Source: Streptosporangium oxazolinicum (GTDB lineage Bacteria; Actinomycetota; Actinomycetes; Streptosporangiales; Streptosporangiaceae). Taken from it: DNA of 64,000 nt. Below are positions 1-15,369 of this stretch, in pieces (the stretch's first letter is position 1; the number at the start of each line of letters is the position of its first letter). Location: NCBI RefSeq assembly GCF_039537505.1, contig NZ_BAABAQ010000017.1, positions 62,001 through 126,000 on the forward strand. Reading direction: 5' to 3'. Made by a program: the position numbers and the translations under genes. The notes under the pieces are model-generated. The model was not told the DNA's origin. It was given only the letters and a program-made list of their open reading frames with translations, and did not search any database.

Positions 1-1029
1 GAGTAGGTCACGCACCTCACGCAGCCACTTGACGTCGTGCACCAGAAGTTCGTCCGCGAGTCCTTGGGTCGGCTCAGGGAGCTCCAGCTCCCGGCGGGCG
101 GCGAGCGCGGCGATCTCCAGGCTCGAATCACCTGCCATGTCCCGCGCCTCGTCGGCCAACTCCTCGTCGCTCCGGCCCAGCCCGGCGATCAGTGCTTGGC
201 TGGAGGTGATGTCGACGACGTCGCGCTGGGTGGAGAGCTTCTGCTGGAGCTCCTCGGGTAGTTCGTCGTACGGGTATCCGATGCTCTGCCACTCCACCGG
301 ACGTCGCAGGTTCGAGCGTCCTCCCTCAGAGACGATCTGCTCCACCTCGCCGGTGATCTCCCCGACGTACAACAGGCCGTGGGAAGTCGTGCAGACGGTG
401 TCCCCGAGCTTCATTCGAGACAGGAAGAAGTGAAAGTCGTCGACCAGCCGGACTCGCTGGGTATAAACGACAGACTCGTAGTCCTCCTCCACGAGACTGC
501 GCAGACGGTTTTTACTCATGCCCGGCTTGACGCCCTCACACAGCCGTTCCGCCGCGAGGCTCACGCGCCCCTGGGAAAGCCAGAGATCCTTGACCGTACC
601 GAACCCGGCCACATTGGTCCCCCGGACCAGCCAAGTACGGCTGGCCCCCCACCCCGCCTGGTCAACGAAGTCGCCGAGCGGATGCCCACCGTCGCTCTTC
701 CAATCTTTCCATCCGCTGGAATTGCGACCAAGCACGATCGCGGCGGCGGCCGAGGGCGAGCCGCAGGGGATGTCTTCTACCGCCTCTAAGTAACCCGGCA
801 AAGTTGCGGACTCTGCGATCAAGCCATCGTCGATCAATTCCTGACGGAATCTGTGCGCGGAAGCGGCTCGCTTTTCAAACGACGGCACGACATCCCGCCG
901 GATCGGCGACCCGGCTAACACCACAAACTTCTGGCTGCCGTTGGCCCCCTTCTCGTTTAATAGCCAGCCGCGTGCGACAGGCCCATCGTCAGGCAGACGG
1001 AGTTGAAACTCGGGATGGAGGTTGGACAT
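1..1029 (-). CDS. McrB-like AAA+ restriction protein, N-terminal part (cut by window edge)
   Basis: I translated this frame by hand. It is open for 343 codons from ATG at 1029 to base 1 with no stop. Residues 1 to about 115 match the DUF4357 pattern (KFVVLAGSPIRRDVVPSF, then SPSAAAAIVLGRNSSGWKDW). This domain is more often seen at the end of GIY-YIG proteins. Residues about 190-275 (FLSRMKLGDTVCTT, LLYVGEITGEVE, NLRRPVEW) match the EVE-like modified-base reader found before McrB-type AAA+ domains. The last residues (ADELLVHDVKWLREVRDLL) are what usually directly precedes the Walker A loop in that family. AGAGG lies 6 bases before the ATG. I infer the specificity subunit of a type IV McrBC-like system that cleaves modified DNA, with the McrC nuclease gene probably just outside the window. 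The AAA+ core itself is not visible. GC in sampled lines is about 53%, below the island's helicase genes. Confidence 0.75.
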   Translation of the reverse strand, partial: MSNLHPEFQLRLPDDGPVARGWLLNEKGANGSQKFVVLAGSPIRRDVVPSFEKRAASAHRFRQELIDDGLIAESATLPGYLEAVEDIPCGSPSAAAAIVLGRNSSGWKDWKSDGGHPLGDFVDQAGWGASRTWLVRGTNVAGFGTVKDLWLSQGRVSLAAERLCEGVKPGMSKNRLRSLVEEDYESVVYTQRVRLVDDFHFFLSRMKLGDTVCTTSHGLLYVGEITGEVEQIVSEGGRSNLRRPVEWQSIGYPYDELPEELQQKLSTQRDVVDITSSQALIAGLGRSDEELADEARDMAGDSSLEIAALAARRELELPEPTQGLADELLVHDVKWLREVRDLL

Positions 1030-1130
1030 CAGGTCCTCTCGGTGTCGGCACAACCAATAGATGAGGGCACGTGGTCACCGCCTGGTGTGAAGGCAGCGAT
1101 CTCCACGACTTAAGGCATCCAGACTCAACG

Positions 1131-4100
1131 TCACCGCAGGGGTTTATGTGGATCGATCACGTCACTGCCACCTGTCCACGTCATTCCACAGGCGGGGCAG
1201 TGGACGTACCAGTCTTCCCACCCGTTTCGGAATTCCAGGCGTCCCTTATGCCCGGTCCCCGGACACACTTCTGAAGTTGGAGGCTCCTTCCATATTTCAA
1301 AATCGATACGGGCGGCTTCGCGTACTTCGCCGATCACAGACGCACTCTCCGCGCCTCGGAAGGTCGTGGTGGTGATGGTCGACTGCTTGGAATAGCGGGG
1401 GCCGTGGCCAGGGGGTGGGGTGAGGGTGGAGGTGTAGTTCTCGCCGTCGACGAGGGGGACGGTGAGGCTTACGCCGGACTTTGCCAAGCGGTCGTACTCG
1501 GCGAGGACGAGATCTTTGGTGCGGTACGTACCGTACTTAGCCTCATCCTTGCGCTTAACGATCGGGAAGCTGTCAAGAATGTAGGCGGCATCGTTGCGCG
1601 ATACGCTGTAGAGGTGAAAGAAAAGAGCATCAAGTTCGGCACGAATGACAGTACGACGCTCATCGTCCCAACAGAAGGGTGCGCCCGTGTCACCGAGATC
1701 GCGAGCAAAGAGGCTGATGTCGTAGGACGTATAAGTAAGTTCAATAACACGACTCGTGATGAATAAATTATGCAAAGACAGAACTGATGGTGAGGGAACA
1801 GGGAGCTGCTCAGAGGTGCTTTGCGGAACGCTGGGCTGGGTAAGGCTATTTCGCAGTACATAATCGTATACGAATGAGTTATAAACGGCTTCCAGCAGGG
1901 GCAGCTGCGCCATTTCTGGTCCAACAGAAATGATCCATCCGTAAGATGCAGCACCCCATGGAATAATGGCGGAAATCGACGTACGTTCGTCAGTGTTACG
2001 CGTAACCCTTCTATGACCAAGAAGAGCTGATCCAGTTTTCAAGCCTCGCTTATCGAGGCGCTGTCTCACTATATCCTCAGCTACCCAATACTCCGGCAAC
2101 ACGACGAAATTTGGATCATTCAATTCTTCGAGAGTGACCTCTTGAGAACCGGAAGAGTGGGAAAACCGATGCAAGTACTGATGCCCCATACGCCCCTCAT
2201 AGAGAGGTAGCATGCGGTCACGGTCACGCGTGAATACGTTGCCACTCAACTCCCACCCCCCGTTCTCCAGCATTTGTCTCGTATGGAAAAATTCCGAGTC
2301 ATCAGTCATATCAAAGAGACGCTTATAGGAGATGCGCCAGGGGTTTCCGTCCGGATCCGCTCCACGCTTCAACACAGGGGCGCTCTTGTAGATCGAAACA
2401 GTGAGGTCGGCGTCCTGACGGGTGCGGAATATGGGGAGGGTCCCGGTGTTGGGGTTGATGAGAGCAATCTCCGCCGGGCTGAGTGCGAAGATGCGTTCAG
2501 CATCGTCGAGATCAGCTGTTTCTTCGAGAAAGAAGGCGAACTTCGCCGCCGGTTCACGCAACTCCTTGCCGGTCATCGAGAGCAGGCAAAACTTGTAGCT
2601 AGAGTGCACCCCCACGAAGAGCGGTTTGCGGTTCTCGAAGTCATACAAGGAGGCGATGGCGCCGCGTCGAGTGAAGTCGCTGAAAAGATATTGTGCCCCC
2701 GCGCCCGTTGCGATGGCTGTCGGGATGATGCACCCGAAGCGCCCTTTGGGTGCGGCAATGTAGGCGAAGCGCTCAGTAAAGAGCTGGTCGGTCTGGAGTG
2801 AGTTGACGCCCTTAACCGTGAGCCCCTTGGCACACAGAGGGTACGTCTCCGAGCCGCTTGCAAACAGAAATGTCGATTTCACTTTGCGTCGCTCGGCCCG
2901 GTAGCGCTTACCCGCCTCCGTGTTCTCTTTAGCCCACTCGGCGATTCGGATACGCCGAGCGGTACCAGAGATCACGGCAATCGACGGCTCAACTATGCTG
3001 AAGTACTCCTGATCTTTGAAGTCAACCTTGTCCCACGGCGGATTGCCCAGTACGCAAGAAAAACCCCCAGCCCAGCCGGTGGCCGGGTCCACGTCCGCGC
3101 CTGAGGCATCATCCGGGACAGTGAATACCTCGGGAAATGCCAGATACCAGTGGAAAAAGTGATACTCCTGACTGAGCCGCATGATCTCATCGTGGGTCAC
3201 CTGCGAGGCAGCTGTGGCATCAGGGTCCTGGAGTGCACGGAAGACATTATGAGTTACCGCAGGCGGGGCGTCCTTGACTTTGTGCCACATGAATGCCGCA
3301 CACCAGGCATCGGCCAAATGCACAGCGTTGACATACTCGGCGGAGTTCTCCCAATTTCGGTAGTCCTCAGCCTGCCGATGAACCTTTTCGAGTGTATCGG
3401 AAGGAGCATTTATAATGCGGCGCAGACCAAAGGCGAAAGCGGTGTTGGCCACCTTCGTCTCCTCGGCAACATCGAACAGCCTAACCTGTCCCGCACGTTC
3501 CTTATCGTTCTGCTTCTCAAGAAATTTCGCGTAGCTGACATCGTCACCCTCGACTGCCTTGAACGCTTTGCTTGGGATGCCGTCGCGCAGCAACACCGGC
3601 GTCGCCCCGATCAGCCCGTTGCCGTGCTTGATGTGCGCGTCGAGGAAGCCGAGCGGCTTGCCCGGCTCCAGGGCCTCCAGCCAGAGCGACACCTTGGCCA
3701 GCTCGACGGCCATCGGGTTGAGGTCGACCCCGTACACGCAGCGGGCGATCACCTCGTGCAGGGCGTGCCGGACCGCGTCCAGGGTGGGTTCGGGGTTGCG
3801 TTCCCGTACGGCGGCGACGCGCTTGGCGATCCGGCGGGCGGCGGCCACCAGGAAGTGGCCGGAGCCGCAGGCCGGGTCGCAGACGGTCAGCGAGAGCAAC
3901 TCGGTGACGATGGCCTCGGCCGGGTCGGGCTCACTCGCCGCCGACGCCTTCAGCTCTCCGCGCTTCTGCGCGTCGTCGATGACCGGGTCGAGGGTGGAGT
4001 CGAGCAGGGTCTCGATCAGGGAGCTCGGCGTGTAGTACGAGCCGGTCTTCTTGCGGTCGTTGCCGAGGCGGTTGACCAGCTCGAAGGTGCGATCGACGGC

Positions 4101-5420
4101 GCTGTGCTTGGGGACGAGCTCAAGAAGCGACTCGTAGATGGAGCCGAGTTCCTCCGCGCCCATGTTGCGGTAGTCCACCTGGCGCCAGCGGGCCGAGTCC
4201 GCGTCGCGGACCCGGTCGAGGTGGCGTACGGCCTCCAGCAGATGAACGTTGGAGAGCGACAGGCCGTGCAGCGGGGCGTCGGCGGCGGTGTCGTCGAAGA
4301 GGCCGCCGAGTCCGGGCAGGCCCAGTTTCCGGTGACCGTCCTCGTTGCCGAGCGCGTCGAGCACGATCCGCAGGGTCCGGTAGAGGTCGGTGTGCGCGGT
4401 GCCCCGGCGACGGCTCGCCTGGTGGCGCAGCCTGCGGGAGGAGAAGTAGGCGGCGTAGCGCCGACGCTCCTCCTCGCTCGCCGTGGGCGAGTGGAGCGCG
4501 TCCCGGTCCTCGGTGACGAAGAGGAAGATCAGCCGGTAGGCGAGGCGGAGCAGCGCGGCGTGGAAGGCGTCGACGTCCAGGTCCTCGCGGAGGGCCTTGT
4601 TGTCAGGGTGCTTGAGGAAGCCGGTGCCGAGCGTGGTGATGGCCTTCTGGACCCCGTCGCGATGGTGGTCCAGGGCACGCGTGCCGGAGGCGATCGCCTC
4701 GACGCGCCATTTCTCCAGCCAGCACGCCGACGGCGCCGCGTCCTCCTCGACCTTGAAGCGGGTGAAGTGCAGCAGCCGGTAGAGCAGGACGAACTCGCTG
4801 AACAGCTCGCCGTCGAAGATCGCCTCCAGGTCGAACTCGACGTACGAGGCGGTGGCGAGCGCGTTGGAGTCGCGCAGCAGGCGGAGCTGGCGGCCGTTGG
4901 TGAGGACACCCCACAGGTGCGCCTCGGTGCGGTTGAGGCACTCCTGGAGCAGGGACTGCGGCGGGACCGTGCCCGCGCCGCCGGGGCGCCTGTCCAGCGC
5001 GGCGTTCCAGGGGGCCAGGTGCAGGGGCACGTGGTTCCAGCGGTGGCTGACCGCGAAGGTCTTGCCGCCGTCGTCGGACGGGATGCCCGCCGCCCCGACC
5101 GCCGTCAGGTCGCCGAAACCGAGCTCCGCGAAGAGCGGTTCGAGCCACTGCGTGACCGCGAGACCGGTGGGGTCGGACGGGGCCTCCACCTCCGGTGCGA
5201 CGGGGAGCTTCGCGCGCAGCTCCTTCCAGACCGACTTGAGGTAGTCCCAGTGGCGCTCGGCGTCGTCGCGCACCGAACGCGAGCCGACGACGCGGTAGTC
5301 GGAGGGCAGCGAGCCCTTGACGTCCCTGCCCTCGGAGATGCGGACCAGCATGTCGGCGGGGAGCAGGCCGCCGATGCTGTGCACGGCGGAGAAGACCTGG
5401 TTGCGGACGGTGGCGGACAT
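1131..5420 (-). CDS. drmMI: DrmMI-like N6-adenine DNA methyltransferase (DISARM-type)
   Basis: A 1,429-residue class I adenine methyltransferase. The SAM-binding motif I, DPACGSGHF, is at about residues 515-523. The catalytic NPPW motif is at about 793-796. The rest resembles Eco57I/TaqI-type enzymes with a C-terminal target-recognition part, and it ends in a CxxC-type zinc-ribbon-like segment (CPGTGHKG, later CPACGMTW). In DISARM the methylase marks host DNA as self while the helicases act on unmarked DNA. The ATG at 5420 is preceded by GGAGGA 8 bases upstream. The start overlaps the stop of the SNF2 gene (TGATG), so the two are translationally coupled. An abrupt composition change lies near 3,580 (about residue 614): sampled lines downstream are 48-53% GC, upstream about 72%. 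The catalytic NPPW and specificity region therefore look acquired separately. A stand-alone type IIG-like or BREX PglX role is less likely given the neighbours. Confidence 0.8.
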   Translation of the reverse strand: MSATVRNQVFSAVHSIGGLLPADMLVRISEGRDVKGSLPSDYRVVGSRSVRDDAERHWDYLKSVWKELRAKLPVAPEVEAPSDPTGLAVTQWLEPLFAELGFGDLTAVGAAGIPSDDGGKTFAVSHRWNHVPLHLAPWNAALDRRPGGAGTVPPQSLLQECLNRTEAHLWGVLTNGRQLRLLRDSNALATASYVEFDLEAIFDGELFSEFVLLYRLLHFTRFKVEEDAAPSACWLEKWRVEAIASGTRALDHHRDGVQKAITTLGTGFLKHPDNKALREDLDVDAFHAALLRLAYRLIFLFVTEDRDALHSPTASEEERRRYAAYFSSRRLRHQASRRRGTAHTDLYRTLRIVLDALGNEDGHRKLGLPGLGGLFDDTAADAPLHGLSLSNVHLLEAVRHLDRVRDADSARWRQVDYRNMGAEELGSIYESLLELVPKHSAVDRTFELVNRLGNDRKKTGSYYTPSSLIETLLDSTLDPVIDDAQKRGELKASAASEPDPAEAIVTELLSLTVCDPACGSGHFLVAAARRIAKRVAAVRERNPEPTLDAVRHALHEVIARCVYGVDLNPMAVELAKVSLWLEALEPGKPLGFLDAHIKHGNGLIGATPVLLRDGIPSKAFKAVEGDDVSYAKFLEKQNDKERAGQVRLFDVAEETKVANTAFAFGLRRIINAPSDTLEKVHRQAEDYRNWENSAEYVNAVHLADAWCAAFMWHKVKDAPPAVTHNVFRALQDPDATAASQVTHDEIMRLSQEYHFFHWYLAFPEVFTVPDDASGADVDPATGWAGGFSCVLGNPPWDKVDFKDQEYFSIVEPSIAVISGTARRIRIAEWAKENTEAGKRYRAERRKVKSTFLFASGSETYPLCAKGLTVKGVNSLQTDQLFTERFAYIAAPKGRFGCIIPTAIATGAGAQYLFSDFTRRGAIASLYDFENRKPLFVGVHSSYKFCLLSMTGKELREPAAKFAFFLEETADLDDAERIFALSPAEIALINPNTGTLPIFRTRQDADLTVSIYKSAPVLKRGADPDGNPWRISYKRLFDMTDDSEFFHTRQMLENGGWELSGNVFTRDRDRMLPLYEGRMGHQYLHRFSHSSGSQEVTLEELNDPNFVVLPEYWVAEDIVRQRLDKRGLKTGSALLGHRRVTRNTDERTSISAIIPWGAASYGWIISVGPEMAQLPLLEAVYNSFVYDYVLRNSLTQPSVPQSTSEQLPVPSPSVLSLHNLFITSRVIELTYTSYDISLFARDLGDTGAPFCWDDERRTVIRAELDALFFHLYSVSRNDAAYILDSFPIVKRKDEAKYGTYRTKDLVLAEYDRLAKSGVSLTVPLVDGENYTSTLTPPPGHGPRYSKQSTITTTTFRGAESASVIGEVREAARIDFEIWKEPPTSEVCPGTGHKGRLEFRNGWEDWYVHCPACGMTWTGGSDVIDPHKPLR

Positions 5421-8400
5421 CAGGCTGCTCCTCCGGCGACGGCGGGGACAATGACGGAGGCGACTGCGGAAGTGACGGCGTCGGAGGCCGGCAGGTAGAC
5501 GTAGACGCCGAGAATGTCGGCGGGTTTCTGCGCGGTGACGTTCACACCACGGACGATCTCGCCGGAGGCACTGCGGACCCGGCGGTGCGAGGCGAGGAGT
5601 TCGGCGGCGAGTTCCTCGCCGTACGCCTCCAGACGCGTCTTCGTGGCGGGCAGGCCGTCCAGGACGCGGCTCATCGTGCGCTCGCCGAAGTGGCGGTCGG
5701 TGTTGTCGTCGGCGGTCGCGTCGAGCAGTTCCAGCGCCTTCTCGGCGGGCAACCAGACGGCGTTCGCGGGTGAGCCCTCAAAGGCGAGCAGCCGGGCGTC
5801 CTCGGCGACGAGCTCTCGCTCCCCCGATCTGGAGGGCAGCGTGAGGTGGAAGCGGTAGCGGACCAGGAGCAGCGTGGTGCGGTTACCGACGGCGTTGGTC
5901 CGGATCACTCCACAGCGGCGGGCCGGGCGGGGTCCTTCCGCCTTGCCGTCGAGGGCGGCGTTGAGTACATATCCGGCGAGCGCGCCGACCACAGGATCGG
6001 TGCGGACCAGGGCGGCCTCGCCGCGTGCCACCGCGGCCGTCGTACGGAACGGGACCGGGCGGCCCAGCTCGACGGCGTCGCCGCCGAGGACAGGGGCGAG
6101 GACGTCGCGAAGCCCGGCCGGGGCGCCGCTCACCTCCGCGGTGAAGTCGCCGCCGCTCGCGTCGTCGCGCAGGACGCCGTCGAGGGCTGCCAGGGAGTGT
6201 CGTACGAAGTCGCGGGTCTCCTCCGAGCGTCCGAGGGTGTCGCGGATCGCGGCGACCTCGCGGGCGACCTCCTCGGGGTGGATGGAACGCTGGGCGAAGC
6301 GGGAGCGGGAGGTCTTCTCACGTTCGGCGGCGGACTTCCACTCCGTCTCCAGCTCTTCGGCCCTGTCGTCGATCGCGCCGAGCTCCTCAAGGCCGAAGAG
6401 CGTCTCCTGACCGCGTTGCCGGTCGCGCATCAGCACCCATTCGACGATCGCGTCGGTCACCCCGGAGGAGGCCGCGTCCGGAACGGAGACGGAGATACCG
6501 AGGTCCTTACGGATCTGGCGGTGCTTCTTGATGAGGACTTCGAGGACCTTGCCATCGATGCCGTTGTCGCTGCCCCACAGGGTGATGACCTTGACGATGT
6601 CCCGCTTCTGGCCGTAGCGGTCGACACGGCCTTCGCGCTGGTCGTGGCGGGTGGGGTTCCATGCCAGGTCGTAATGGACGACGGCGTCGAAGTGGTGCTG
6701 GAGGTTGACGCCTTCTGAGAGGCAGTCGGTGGCGATCAGGACGCGGCGGGCCGCGCTGTCGTCGCCCGCCTCGTCGGCGAGTTCCTCGATGCGCTGCAGG
6801 CGCTGCTGCGGGGAGAGGGTTCCGGTGACGGCCCGGACAACGGTCTTCTTGCCGAGCTTGCCGTCCAGGTGTTCGGCGACGTACTCGGCGGTCGGGATGT
6901 AGCGGCAGAAGACGATCGGGTGGTAGCCCTCGTCGAGCAGCTTCTTGAGGTGCCTGATCAGCGCGGCCAGCTTCAGGTCACCGGCCGTTCCCTCCAGGAG
7001 GGCCGCCCTGTCGGCCAGTTCGGCGAGGCGCGCGTCCCCCTTTCCGGTCTTCGAGACCTCCGCGACCTCCACGCCGGTCCCCGTGATCTCTGAGACCTCC
7101 GTGATCTCCGCGCCGGGGGCGACGTCGAGACCTTCCAGGGCGTCGTTCTCCGAGGAGTCGCTGGTCAGGGGGGCACCGAGCCGGTCGGCCTCCTCGGCGG
7201 TGGTGGCCTTCGCCGCCGCCGAACGGGTGCGCAGCGTCTGGGCGGCGGCACGCGGTGAGGAGACCAGGGAGCGCAGCAGCGCGATCGCCGACCACCAGGC
7301 GATCCGGGCCTCGCGCCTCCCCTGGCCTCCGGCGGCGGCCACCCGCTCACGCGCGTAGCCGATCGCGTCGTCGAGGAGGGCCTGGTAGGCCGGAGAGAGC
7401 TTGTAGGTCTCGTCCTTGAAGTAACGGTCCGAGGGGAACGAGGTCTCCTCGGCCAGGCTGTTGTCGGCCAGGCCGTCGTTCACGGTGAGAAACTGACGCA
7501 CGTCGGCTCGCTTGCGATGCACGAAGTGCGCGGCGAGCAGCTTGCGGCCTTCCTCCGAGCCGAGATCGACCTCCGCGAGCTCCGGCCTGATCAGGCCGAG
7601 CAGGTTGCGGAACGCGCTCTCCTTGCCGCTGTGCGGGGTCGCCGTCACCAGCAGCAGGTGACGGTCGACCTTGGGGTCGGCGATGCGTCGCAGCAGCTCG
7701 TACCGCAGCTGGTTCTGCGTGGAGCTGTTCTCGTCGGCGGCGACGCAGGTATGGGCCTCGTCGACGATGACCAGGTCGGGGCAGTGCCGGACGAAGTCGT
7801 CGCGGTGGCGGGTGGACTTGATGAAGTCGGTGGAGACCACCACGTGGGGGTGCCGGTCGAAGAGCGACTGGCCCAGGTCCAGGCCGCGTTCCAGCCTGGA
7901 GGCCGTGGAGGCCAGCACCAGTTCGGCGTCGATGCCGAACTTGGTGCGCAGTTCCTCCTGCCACTGCTCGGCCAGCGCGGGCGCGCAGAGCACGGCGAGC
8001 CCCTTCGCACCGCCCTGGGCGAGCAGCTCGCTCGCGATGAGACCGGCCTCGACGGTCTTGCCGATGCCGACGTCGTCGGAGATCAGCATCCGTACGGTCT
8101 TCTGGCGCAGCGCCATCATCAGCGGGACGAGCTGGTAGGCGCGGGGATCGACGGCGATCCCCGCGAGCGAGCGGAAGGGGCCGGCCCCGGAGCGAAAACC
8201 GATGCGCAGGGCCGAGCGGAGCAGGCCCGCGGCGTGGGCGTTGCCGAGGTCGGTGGCCGACGGGGGTGCGAACTCGGCGCTCGTGACCTCCTCGAAGTCG
8301 GGGAAGACAGCGGCGATGTCGTCGTCGGCTCCGCCGAGGGGACGCAGTACGAGCATGTCGGGGGCGCTCTCGGGGAGCACCACCCAGTCACGGCCTCGGG

Positions 8401-8437
8401 CGGAGACCAGGGAACCGACGGTGGGGGTGATCGTCAT
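5420..8437 (-). CDS. drmD: SNF2-family helicase, DrmD-like (DISARM-type)
   Basis: A 1,005-residue SF2 helicase of the SNF2/HepA type. Walker A is DDVGIGKT at residues 121-128, Walker B is DEAH at 226-229, then TATPHSG (motif III). The C-terminal RecA lobe has SEGVNLQ and the arginine-finger segment QREGRVDRYGQ. Length and architecture match DrmD, the SNF2 protein that defines class 1 DISARM. It is expected to translocate on DNA to support recognition of unmethylated invading DNA. The gene starts 44 bases after the kinase-helicase stop and overlaps the methyltransferase start by one base, so the three genes form one minus-strand operon. The ATG at 8437 has only a distant AAGGA, about 11 bases upstream. 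The assignment to DISARM rests on the gene set; the protein alone would be called SNF2/DEAD-box helicase. Confidence 0.8.
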   Translation of the reverse strand: MTITPTVGSLVSARGRDWVVLPESAPDMLVLRPLGGADDDIAAVFPDFEEVTSAEFAPPSATDLGNAHAAGLLRSALRIGFRSGAGPFRSLAGIAVDPRAYQLVPLMMALRQKTVRMLISDDVGIGKTVEAGLIASELLAQGGAKGLAVLCAPALAEQWQEELRTKFGIDAELVLASTASRLERGLDLGQSLFDRHPHVVVSTDFIKSTRHRDDFVRHCPDLVIVDEAHTCVAADENSSTQNQLRYELLRRIADPKVDRHLLLVTATPHSGKESAFRNLLGLIRPELAEVDLGSEEGRKLLAAHFVHRKRADVRQFLTVNDGLADNSLAEETSFPSDRYFKDETYKLSPAYQALLDDAIGYARERVAAAGGQGRREARIAWWSAIALLRSLVSSPRAAAQTLRTRSAAAKATTAEEADRLGAPLTSDSSENDALEGLDVAPGAEITEVSEITGTGVEVAEVSKTGKGDARLAELADRAALLEGTAGDLKLAALIRHLKKLLDEGYHPIVFCRYIPTAEYVAEHLDGKLGKKTVVRAVTGTLSPQQRLQRIEELADEAGDDSAARRVLIATDCLSEGVNLQHHFDAVVHYDLAWNPTRHDQREGRVDRYGQKRDIVKVITLWGSDNGIDGKVLEVLIKKHRQIRKDLGISVSVPDAASSGVTDAIVEWVLMRDRQRGQETLFGLEELGAIDDRAEELETEWKSAAEREKTSRSRFAQRSIHPEEVAREVAAIRDTLGRSEETRDFVRHSLAALDGVLRDDASGGDFTAEVSGAPAGLRDVLAPVLGGDAVELGRPVPFRTTAAVARGEAALVRTDPVVGALAGYVLNAALDGKAEGPRPARRCGVIRTNAVGNRTTLLLVRYRFHLTLPSRSGERELVAEDARLLAFEGSPANAVWLPAEKALELLDATADDNTDRHFGERTMSRVLDGLPATKTRLEAYGEELAAELLASHRRVRSASGEIVRGVNVTAQKPADILGVYVYLPASDAVTSAVASVIVPAVAGGAA

Positions 8438-8481
8438 CGGGAGGGGGATCCTTGGGTAGTTGTCTCTGTCGGTTTCCTGGT

Positions 8482-14718
<6,237 letters not shown>

Positions 14719-15369
14719 AGGCACTCCTTGTTCTCCCCATGTTCTGAGCTGGAAGCGGATCCCAGCGACCGACCACGGGATCCAAGGCCGTGGTTAGGTA
14801 AAACCCCACTATGTCCGGCTAGAGTACACGATGTTTCTAAAACGAGACAGATTTTCTCTATTGACATAGTTAACAGGAACATAGTCTGTCTGTAGTCGAA
14901 TGACTCCGCATCCAAAACGGGCGGGTCGATCACCGGACGGAACGGGAGTGGAGGCGATGATAAGGAAGCCGCGCGAAGGGACCGCATGCCCGTCATATCA
15001 GCGCCTGCAGGGGTGCGGGTTACGTTGCGCCTACCGATTGTTATGAACCCGGAGCCTCCTTTGGCCGTCATCCAGCCCAAAGGGTGGGGTCGTCACGATT
15101 GCCCCGCTCAGCGGGGTGACTGTGGCCTTGCCGACGCGCCAGGCCACCTCAAGGGCGTGGTGAGATTTGGAACCACTATGTCCCCATTTTAGTCACAGCC
15201 GAAAATGTGAACGCCAGCCAGGGCAGGCCGTGACCGGCGCCCGGCCCCCGGTCATCCGCGAGGCCCGACCAAACTCCCGTGAGGACTTCGGCGGTGCCAC
15301 CAGCGAAAACTGGATCGGTCCATCCCGATGATCGTCTGCCCGCACCGGCACCGACCAACTGGAGCTTTC
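14719..15369. promoter_or_regulatory. Divergent intergenic region between the DISARM-like operon and the SF1 helicase
   Basis: About 650 bases without a credible gene; the open frames here are short and not protein-like. The central part (about 14,800-14,890) is AT-rich, unlike its surroundings, and holds TTGACA at 14861-14866, although no good -10 box follows. An 11-base direct repeat CCACTATGTCC occurs at 14806-14816 and 15173-15183, one copy near each divergent gene. A perfect 6-base stem CCCCGC/GCGGGG with a TCA loop lies at 15102-15116. The region probably carries the promoters of both units. No transcription start can be fixed from sequence alone. Confidence 0.5.

Noticed and set aside
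3150..5498. 782-residue plus-strand ORF antisense to the methyltransferase
   Set aside because: Composition is biased to Arg/Gly/Val repeats from codon-position shadow, no domain motif, and the minus-strand gene is clearly real.
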